Under the pieces are notes generated by a model. That model had not been told where the DNA came from and did not search any database. It saw nothing but the letters and a program-made list of their open reading frames with translations. A program made the position numbers and the translations under genes. From a virus, in IMG/VR virus record IMGVR_UViG_3300025889_000814, positions 1 to 26,531 of that record: a stretch of 26,531 nucleotides of DNA; one strand, 5' to 3'. Positions 20,413 to 26,531 of this stretch are shown piece by piece (within the stretch, counting starts at the first letter, position 1; each line of letters starts with the position of its first letter).

Positions 20413-22032
20413 TTATTGATCCTCCCTGGTATTTAATGAAGCATTAACATAAGTTGCGCTCCCCGTTACGGCTCTTGCGGCTAGTGTTACTGTTTCACCT
20501 GGCATAATCTTTAAATCATCTGGAAATGATAAAGTTTCGCCGCTTGCTTGTCCTGTTTGTAAAGAAGTTATTAATTGTTCGTTGGCGTCAATTGTGCAAG
20601 TTGTGGCTGCTGTATCCCAATAAGTGCAAGATTCTGTTGAGAACTCTTGAAAATCTGGAGTTCCTGCAAGTGTTGCGTTTTTAATCAAATAAAATCCTAT
20701 TGGCGTTGCATCGTCATGAGAACAAGACATTGACAAAATATTTACTACTGATTGATTAGCTCTTTCAGTTCCATTATGTCCATGAATTAAATCATTTCTA
20801 AATGTAAACAACGGATAATAAGTAGAAGCTGTTGAGCCAACAAATCCGCTCGTTTCTCTATTATATGTCATTCTTGGTCCTGTAAGCTTTTTCTTACCCT
20901 CAATAAATCCGGCACAAGAAGCGGTTGCAACATAAACATCTGTCGTACTTCCTGCCGAATAAGCTGACATTGTATAAGGAAAAGATGGTTGCGTAATACT
21001 TGTTGTTGTTTGTGAGTTAGGGAAATTAATCGAATGAGCTGTAACAAAGTCTGGATTATTACCAGCAAAAGCCCCCTCAACTTGAAAAGTAACAGCGCCA
21101 AAGCCTAAATATTGAATTTGTATTTGGAATACATTACCTGTTTGTGGGTCAAGAGTAATTCCACTTGGCCCTGTTCCATCCAGTTTATCACCATTCCAGC
21201 TTGATTGTGGAATCCAAGTATCAGTAGAAGCAACGCCAGCCAAAGTTTCAGCAAAAGAACCAGCGGCAGGAGTTGCCGCCCCTGTTTGAGCAAGTGAGAA
21301 AGTTCCAGTTTTATTGCCTACTGAAGCTGCCAAGAAAATAATTGTATTTCCTCTTTGCTCCGCTGTCCAGCCTGTATAAGTGCCTTGTGCTATTTCATAG
21401 GCTGTTTTAGTTGTGCTTCCGTTATTAGTAGCAGTTACGTTAAAAGTAGTTCCGCCAAGAGTAACTTCATAATCATTAGTCGCTGTTGAGCCTGTTGTTA
21501 TGGTTAAGGTTTGGATTTCTCTTACTCCTCCTGTTGAATGAAGAATACCAAAGGAAGTGCCATTATAACCAAAATAAAAACCTGACTCAGCAGTTCCAAC
21601 GCCAGAAACTAAAATTGAGCTGGCAGCAGGCTCGCTAAATAAAGCTGTAAATCTTGCCACTGCTCCTTGTCCTGGTCTGTATCTTAATCTTTCTCTAGTT
21701 TGTAGAGATGAGAAGGAATAGGCAGTCGTTCCAGTTGAGCATTTAAAAAGGTTATTTGATCCTGTAATAGTTGCAGAGGTTGTGCCGGGAACATTAATCC
21801 CAGTTGTTTTAATCATCTGCTCAGGGTTTATATTATAAACAGCATCAACTTGAAATTCTGGCTCTAGGCTTTCTGTGTGGATAGAACCGAAAGGAAGGCG
21901 TGGGGAGTGTACAGCAACTTCAAGGTGTCCTTCTGCGGTTGCTTTTAAAGTCGCACTTCCACCGTCGTCCGTGCCTGCTCTTATGCCGTTTTTATAAAAA
22001 TCGTACGCTACTTCGTTTAATGTATTTGCCAT
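20413..22032 (-). CDS. Large Ser/Thr/Gly-rich virion protein (head fibre or spike candidate)
   Basis: The 539-aa protein opens with a helical segment (LNEVAYDFYKNGIRAGTDDG), then HLEVAVHSPRLPFGSIHTES and INPEQMIKTTG. After that it is almost all predicted beta-strands rich in Thr, Ser, Gly and Ala with very few Lys (e.g. TTGSTATNDYEVTLGGTTFN; GNIIFLAASVGNKTGTF-like strands). The composition fits an exposed virion protein. It sits between the portal-side small genes and the scaffold, before the capsid gene, away from the tail genes. A head-attached fibre or decoration is therefore more likely than a tail spike. No family is recognised. Confidence 0.6.
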   Translation of the reverse strand: MANTLNEVAYDFYKNGIRAGTDDGGSATLKATAEGHLEVAVHSPRLPFGSIHTESLEPEFQVDAVYNINPEQMIKTTGINVPGTTSATITGSNNLFKCSTGTTAYSFSSLQTRERLRYRPGQGAVARFTALFSEPAASSILVSGVGTAESGFYFGYNGTSFGILHSTGGVREIQTLTITTGSTATNDYEVTLGGTTFNVTATNNGSTTKTAYEIAQGTYTGWTAEQRGNTIIFLAASVGNKTGTFSLAQTGAATPAAGSFAETLAGVASTDTWIPQSSWNGDKLDGTGPSGITLDPQTGNVFQIQIQYLGFGAVTFQVEGAFAGNNPDFVTAHSINFPNSQTTTSITQPSFPYTMSAYSAGSTTDVYVATASCAGFIEGKKKLTGPRMTYNRETSGFVGSTASTYYPLFTFRNDLIHGHNGTERANQSVVNILSMSCSHDDATPIGFYLIKNATLAGTPDFQEFSTESCTYWDTAATTCTIDANEQLITSLQTGQASGETLSFPDDLKIMPGETVTLAARAVTGSATYVNASLNTREDQ

Positions 22033-22044
22033 AAATAATATTTA

Positions 22045-22302
22045 TTAAGGTATTGCTGAAAATGTATTCATCTCATCCCAACTATTAAAGCCTTCGTCAG
22101 ATGCAAACAAATTCATTAAGTCTTCTAAATTGGTTTCGCTTGAAGATGTTCTTATTTGTAGCCAGCTAATCATGACTCCATTAAAAGAATCTCCCGATCC
22201 TCCTTCTGCAATCATTGCGGCCAAAGCATCTTCATTATAGGTACCACTTGTTCCGCTTATTGCTCTAAATGCTGCGTGTCTTCCTTCTTGATTTGTAGCC
22301 AT
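22045..22302 (-). CDS. Small conserved phage structural-region protein (85 aa)
   Basis: This 85-aa protein has the pattern RHAAFRAISGTSGTYNEDAL, AAMIAEGG, SFNGVMISWLQIRTS, then NLEDLMNLFASDEGFNSWDEM. Small phage proteins with an 'R-A ... G-x-Y-N-x-D ... W-L ... N-L-x-x-x-M-x-x-F-A' layout occur near fibre and capsid genes. The function is unknown. It overlaps the end of the gene upstream by one base and stops 12 bases before the 539-aa protein gene, which suggests the two are made together; it could be its assembly partner. Confidence 0.55.
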   Translation of the reverse strand: MATNQEGRHAAFRAISGTSGTYNEDALAAMIAEGGSGDSFNGVMISWLQIRTSSSETNLEDLMNLFASDEGFNSWDEMNTFSAIP

Positions 22303-22553
22303 TAGTAATCTTTAATGTGGCAACCGCTTGCCTTAATATGCTCTAAATAGGAGTGTTTAGTTGTGTGGACGCTCCCGTCAATTGAACTCTCAATGCCTCC
22401 ATGTTTATTAATATAGCCATCAACAGTTAAATCTTCTCCTTGTTTTTTCTTGCTTTTGTATTCAGCTTTTGCCTCTGGGGTTTTTAAGTCACTTCCGCCA
22501 CAAGTTACAGCTCTCATGAATTTAATTAATTCTGGATCATTTAAATCTTTCAT
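22302..22553 (-). CDS. Small hypothetical protein after the portal (83 aa)
   Basis: The 83-aa product is hydrophilic, Lys/His-rich and has two Cys (VTCGGSDLK; ASGCHIKDY at the end). The C-terminal YLEHIKASGCHI motif resembles the end of other small phage proteins placed beside portal genes, with no known function. It overlaps the portal stop by one base, and GGGAGAG upstream can serve as its ribosome site. A head-assembly accessory role is possible from context only. Confidence 0.5.
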   Translation of the reverse strand: MKDLNDPELIKFMRAVTCGGSDLKTPEAKAEYKSKKKQGEDLTVDGYINKHGGIESSIDGSVHTTKHSYLEHIKASGCHIKDY

Positions 22554-24700
22554 TAATAACTCTCCCTTATTTGCTCATTTACTCTTTCAGTTCTAGTGTC
22601 AACTAACTCTTGAAAAGTTCTAGCTTCCCTATCGGCTGCTTTGTTCACATCTTCAAACTCAATCTTGTCTTCAAACTGAATTTGATTTTGTTTTACTTGA
22701 GCTTTTTTAATATTTACTTCCTGCTGTTTAATATCAACTTCCTTAGATTTTAATTCGAGCTCTTGGTCTTTTCTTTGATTATCTGCTTGCGCCAATTGCT
22801 CTTCAAGAGTTGGACCTTTTGGCTCTTCTTCTTGATCTAACAAGAAACCCTCAAGATTGCGCCCAACTTTAAATGCTTTGCTAACACTTGCTAACATCTC
22901 ATTAAATGCGGGTTTATTAATAATGCCTGTATTTAAGACTGGAAGCATCTGACTAGAAAATGCAGCTATTGACTGGATATATTCTAACATGTCTGCCTTA
23001 TGTTGGTTTTGATCAATTCTAACGGTAGAATCAGTCTCGATATCAATCTTAAATGAGCGCAATTTATCATCTTTCATTAAGATACTTATTTCTTGTAATT
23101 GTTCTGGAGTTGCAGAAAAACCCTTCAACTCCTTTAGATAAGGCTCTAATGTTTTTTGTATTCCCAGTTCTGCCTGTTCTTTTAATTGCTGGATTTGCTG
23201 TTGACCCTCAGGGGTATCGGGATCAATTTGATCTAATGCCTCAATAAGTAAAGGCTCTTGTTTTGATCTTGCTTGTTGTTCAATTAGATTAATATCAACA
23301 ATTTTTAAACCTGTAATTTGCGCTAATTCTTCAACTTCATAGTTTTCAACCACTAGCTCAACTTCTAATCTAATTAAATCTCTTATGAAGTATTCAACTT
23401 CCTTCTGAAGTGGCTGAATCCTTGATATAGCAAAATCACCCTTTAACCTTTGAGCGGTTGCGGTCTCGCTTGCCATCGTTGTCCCTCTGACAATATCACT
23501 AATACCAGTAATATCTCTAATATTTTGAATAATGGCGTTTTTTTCTTCTCTTAATTGTCTTATAGTAGTTACAATTTCAATCAATGGTTTAGTAAAGATA
23601 GCATCTTTAATACTCGTTCCCGGCTGGATCTTGGCTGGGTCAAAATTCCCATCCTCACCATTAAGGAAGCTATTTATATCATTACCTTCAACAATTGAGG
23701 CGTAAACACCAGTAAACTTACATTGCTCAGTAAGTGATTTTAATCTTTCTTCAATTCTATTTAATTCCGCTGCTTGAGCTTTATAAAATCTGTAGAGAGG
23801 AATAGGAATAAGTGAACAAGGATCTGAATCACTCCCTAGTGGCTTAGGGATTGGGAAAAAATCTTCTAAACCATAACCATCGTCTTCATCTTTTAATATC
23901 TTTCCATTCAAACCAGATGATACAAATATTACTCTTTTGGTCTCTTTGTCCCATATTTCCCAAACTTCAGCTAATTTAAATGAATCATCCTCATAGTTTT
24001 TAGATTCATTAGGATTTGATAACGAACAATAATTTAATTGGACCTCATTCCCTATCTCACCAAACTCATCAACTAATTGTTTTCGATTCATTTTGTGTCT
24101 AAATGCAACCCATCTACATTCTTCCCAAGTGTTTTCTCCAGATAGTCTAAAATCTTCCCAGTTTATATATTCAATCTTTACTCGCTTGGTCTCGTTATCG
24201 ATTTCTTCTCTTGCGTCCATTACAACATCTCCTGAATCAGGATCGACAACCTCTTCTTCTATCTCGTAGATTTCTGGAGCTTCATAAATAACCCTTGCTA
24301 ATCCTCGTCCGCCAATAAGGAAATCATTTCTTACTTTATTAAATATTTGATCGGTTTTATTTCTTTCAAGAGAGAAGCTGATATAACGCTCTATCATCTC
24401 AGATAAAATACGAGAATTATCATCTTTATCTAGAAATCTTCTTCTTATGTTTGGTGATGGTAATTTTGAAAAGATTAGCGGCATTAAGGTCTGAGTATTT
24501 GACCAAAAAACAGGATACCTCTCAGATTGACCATTGGAGGAATTAATAACCTTTTTCTCATTCTTATAGACCTGAAAATATTCAGTAGCTTCCTGTTGCC
24601 AATTTTTTTCTCTCTTTGATGCTTCTTCTAATTGTTCTGTCCAATACTTTACTAATTTACTAGAACTATCTTTAGTTTTTCCTGAGTTTTCTTTTTTCAT
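22553..24700 (-). CDS. Portal protein, P22-like
   Basis: The 715-aa protein is close in length to P22 portal (725 aa). It shows features of that family: ERYPVFWSNTQTLMPLIFSK (about 61-80), RNDFLIGGRGLARVIYE (about 123-139), YINWEDFRLSG with the following WEECRWVAFRHKM, and a central wing region. A long C-terminal coiled coil follows (about 640-690, ELKSKEVDIKQQEVNIKKAQ). The dodecameric portal forms the DNA entry and exit channel of the head and docks the terminase. The gene follows TerL, with an 8-bp inverted repeat (24706-24730) right before its ATG. Confidence 0.85.
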   Translation of the reverse strand: MKKENSGKTKDSSSKLVKYWTEQLEEASKREKNWQQEATEYFQVYKNEKKVINSSNGQSERYPVFWSNTQTLMPLIFSKLPSPNIRRRFLDKDDNSRILSEMIERYISFSLERNKTDQIFNKVRNDFLIGGRGLARVIYEAPEIYEIEEEVVDPDSGDVVMDAREEIDNETKRVKIEYINWEDFRLSGENTWEECRWVAFRHKMNRKQLVDEFGEIGNEVQLNYCSLSNPNESKNYEDDSFKLAEVWEIWDKETKRVIFVSSGLNGKILKDEDDGYGLEDFFPIPKPLGSDSDPCSLIPIPLYRFYKAQAAELNRIEERLKSLTEQCKFTGVYASIVEGNDINSFLNGEDGNFDPAKIQPGTSIKDAIFTKPLIEIVTTIRQLREEKNAIIQNIRDITGISDIVRGTTMASETATAQRLKGDFAISRIQPLQKEVEYFIRDLIRLEVELVVENYEVEELAQITGLKIVDINLIEQQARSKQEPLLIEALDQIDPDTPEGQQQIQQLKEQAELGIQKTLEPYLKELKGFSATPEQLQEISILMKDDKLRSFKIDIETDSTVRIDQNQHKADMLEYIQSIAAFSSQMLPVLNTGIINKPAFNEMLASVSKAFKVGRNLEGFLLDQEEEPKGPTLEEQLAQADNQRKDQELELKSKEVDIKQQEVNIKKAQVKQNQIQFEDKIEFEDVNKAADREARTFQELVDTRTERVNEQIRESY

Positions 24701-24705
24701 AGCAA

Positions 24706-24730
24706 TTGTTTGTTTTTATTCTACAAACAA
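24706..24730 (-). promoter_or_regulatory. 8-bp inverted repeat directly before the portal gene
   Basis: TTGTTTGT (24706-24713) and ACAAACAA (24723-24730) are perfect inverted copies around a 9-base loop. They lie in the 50-base gap between terminase and portal, 5 bases before the portal ATG. No U-tract follows on the transcript. Translation control or RNA processing is more likely than termination. Confidence 0.4.
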
Positions 24731-24750
24731 CGCTAAGAAGCCCCGTTCTA

Positions 24751-26211
24751 TTATTCATAATTTGACTCTTTATTTCTATTCATAAGATGCTTTCGCATAT
24801 TATGAGGATTAAAATCTTTTTGCCATTGTTCAGCAATAGCTGGTAAATCTCTTGGTAATTCAACAGTTATCGGCCTACTCATACATAAATATCTTAAAGT
24901 GTCCATTGCGTGGTCTTCAAGTTTAGTATCTAAATCCTCTGGCTTCGTCCTATCATATTGCATGATTGGTAATGTACGAATTACCGACCTACAAGAATTC
25001 ATTATAAAAAGCAACGGTTTATTGTCAACGCCTTTTAATCTTGTTCTTATTTGTTGCCAACCTGGCACCCTCTTATTATCCGCTGGACGCCAGAATATGC
25101 CTTCTTGATTCATCTGTTCATTTATGGACACTCCCACACTTACATCAAAAATTGCTGGATCTGCAACTTGATCACCTATTAATTCGCCCTGCTGTCTTTC
25201 TTTAATTTCTTTTGCTATTTCGTTAGCATTAATCTTCAATCCTTCGTCTGGTTTACCGGTCCAGCCATAATATTCTCGATAAATAATAATTGAGTCTCTT
25301 GGAAATACTATTTTCTTACCGCCTATATTTACAATACTTCCATCGCTAACAGCTCCCCAAAGAACACAAAAGGGTTTAGAATAACCCCAGTCAAAAGCCC
25401 TTATCTTATACCAGCCACCAGGTACGTCAAAATTATCAATTACATGAACATCTTTATTAAAGGTGTCAAAGTAAGCTCCTTCTATTGCATCCCAATCTCC
25501 TTCAAGCATTGCTTTTGCTAGAGCTCCACCTAGACCCAGTAACTTGTAAGCGTAAGTTGGATCATTATTCATCATTGTCGGATTATCTTGAAGTTTAGCG
25601 GGGATAAATTGCCTTATCATTCCACCTTCTTCATTAGACATTTGATAAAGCTTCAGTGGCTCAAAGTCATCAATAAAAGTAGTCTTTACAAAGTCATGAC
25701 CAACTCCCCCTGGATTCGAACCGGCAACAATTCTTGGTAAGTTACCAATTATGGTTTTAGGTATTTTTAAACCACCTAGACGAACCCTTCCTCTTAGGAA
25801 TTTGTAAATATACTCGCTAAAGTGAGTAAGTTCATCAATAAGCAATACATTAATTTCAACGCCTTGATATTTAATTACGTCTTTCTCGTGTTGGCAGTGA
25901 CATAAATGAATCTTCGCACCATTCCAGAAGGTAATTTGAGCAGTTGAGTAATTAATTGAGCAAAGCTTTTTATTTACCAATTCTGCAAGAGTAGCAACAA
26001 ATCCACTTGAGCCGTCTAAATGGTTTTTCTTTAAATCCTCTGATAATCTACGAAATAAGAATATTTGGATATTCGGAACATTGATAGCATAATAAAGGGC
26101 AAGAACTCTCATTGCGTGAGATTTACCGCCACCTGCCGCACCACCATATAAAATTTCAGTTGCCTTAGATTTGAAACAAGTAGATTGTCTGGGGTGTAGT
26201 TCAAAATTCAT
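24751..26211 (-). CDS. terL: Terminase large subunit
   Basis: The 486-aa packaging motor has Walker A GGAAGGGKS (23-31), Walker B VLLIDE (122-127, D126/E127) and a coupling motif IVAGSNPGG (161-169). It has an RNase H-like nuclease with RAFDWGYSKP (D274), VADPAIF (D351) and LEDHAMDTLRY (D433/D437). It cuts concatemeric DNA and pumps it through the portal using ATP. It lies downstream of the probable small subunit and upstream of the portal. A 6-bp hairpin (ATAAGT/ACTTAT, 26214-26228) lies next to its ATG and no Shine-Dalgarno is visible. Confidence 0.93.
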   Translation of the reverse strand: MNFELHPRQSTCFKSKATEILYGGAAGGGKSHAMRVLALYYAINVPNIQIFLFRRLSEDLKKNHLDGSSGFVATLAELVNKKLCSINYSTAQITFWNGAKIHLCHCQHEKDVIKYQGVEINVLLIDELTHFSEYIYKFLRGRVRLGGLKIPKTIIGNLPRIVAGSNPGGVGHDFVKTTFIDDFEPLKLYQMSNEEGGMIRQFIPAKLQDNPTMMNNDPTYAYKLLGLGGALAKAMLEGDWDAIEGAYFDTFNKDVHVIDNFDVPGGWYKIRAFDWGYSKPFCVLWGAVSDGSIVNIGGKKIVFPRDSIIIYREYYGWTGKPDEGLKINANEIAKEIKERQQGELIGDQVADPAIFDVSVGVSINEQMNQEGIFWRPADNKRVPGWQQIRTRLKGVDNKPLLFIMNSCRSVIRTLPIMQYDRTKPEDLDTKLEDHAMDTLRYLCMSRPITVELPRDLPAIAEQWQKDFNPHNMRKHLMNRNKESNYE

Positions 26212-26316
26212 TTATAAGTAAAACTTATTAAATCTTAATTAATCATAAGGAAAAAGTATTAGCTTTTTACAAAAAAAGTGCTTGACTTTTCTTGCGAAGG
26301 CAACGAACTGTTAAAA

Positions 26317-26531
26317 TCAACAATCTTTCTCCTCATTTAAAACTATTTGCATTTTTATTGGCTTACTCTCTTCGTCGCTTTGAAGTTGTATCCTGTCACC
26401 AAACAATCCTTGATTTGCTTTTCCTGCTAATCTCAAATGAAAATCCGCTTCTAATCTTGCTAAATCTGATCTAAAACCTTCGTCTTTATTCTTTCTTGCT
26501 TCTTTAGAATCTTCTAGAACTTTTTGAGCCT
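26317..26531 (-). CDS. Probable terminase small subunit, C-terminal end (partial)
   Basis: On the - strand a frame is open from the window edge to TGA at 26317-26319, giving 70 residues: charged helix (QKVLEDSKEARKNKDEGFRS), then LEADFHLRLAGKANQGLFGD and a strand-like end (PIKMQIVLNEEKDC). The 'K-x-x-x-G-L-F-G-D ... I-x-I-V' style ending is like many small terminase subunits, and the next gene is TerL. The N-terminal DNA-binding part lies outside the window, so the call rests mostly on position. Confidence 0.55.
   Translation of the reverse strand, partial: AQKVLEDSKEARKNKDEGFRSDLARLEADFHLRLAGKANQGLFGDRIQLQSDEESKPIKMQIVLNEEKDC

Noticed and set aside
26293-26304. Small TTGC-GAAG-GCAA hairpin upstream of terL as a terminator
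   Set aside because: Only four pairs and no U-tract on either strand.
1-26531. Temperate phage or prophage (integrase, repressor, attachment site)
   Set aside because: No integrase, excision recombinase, CI-like repressor or att-type duplication was found in the window; genes outside it cannot be judged.

Overview
The window looks like most of one AT-rich genome of a short-tailed, P22-like (podovirus-type) bacteriophage. It has two convergent gene blocks that meet at about 8,130. A phage is supported by a large terminase, a portal of P22-like length (715 aa), a scaffold, a major capsid protein, P22 gp4- and gp10-like neck/tail proteins, glycine-rich ejection proteins, a C1q-tipped fibre and a lysis cassette with an overlapping spanin pair. 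The spanins imply a Gram-negative host. Some genes have clear Shine-Dalgarno sites (e.g. upstream of 10,090 and 13,841) while many have A/T-rich leaders without one. The host cannot be named from this. No integrase or lysogeny repressor is visible.

Left block (+ strand, 1-8,128), early/metabolic. It holds the 3' end of a DNA methyltransferase interrupted by a GIY-YIG homing endonuclease; small proteins including a single-ankyrin-repeat protein; a Sak3-type single-strand annealing protein; an HNH homing endonuclease; a NAD+ salvage set (NMN adenylyltransferase-Nudix, an HxD-motif protein, nicotinamide phosphoribosyltransferase); a structured non-coding stretch with a tRNA-Cys lying inside a tRNA-Leu-like gene; and a second replication/recombination group (SSB-like protein with an acidic tail, VRR-NUC nuclease).

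Right block (- strand, 26,531 down to 8,132), late. In transcription order: probable TerS (partial), TerL, portal, two small proteins, a 539-aa Ser/Thr/Gly-rich virion-type protein, an operator/promoter gap, scaffold, major capsid, decoration-like protein, terminator, neck proteins, three ejection-type proteins (one ending in an S74-like chaperone motif), tail fibre, DUF4376-type protein, then lysis genes (membrane proteins, i-/o-spanin, DUF5675 protein as likely endolysin).

The most unusual points are the nested tRNAs with short anticodon loops, the homing endonuclease that carries a replacement C-terminus for its host gene, and the NAD+ rebuilding pathway with an unexplained HxD protein between its two enzymes. 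NAD+ rebuilding pathways of this kind are known to counter NAD+-depleting anti-phage defences.
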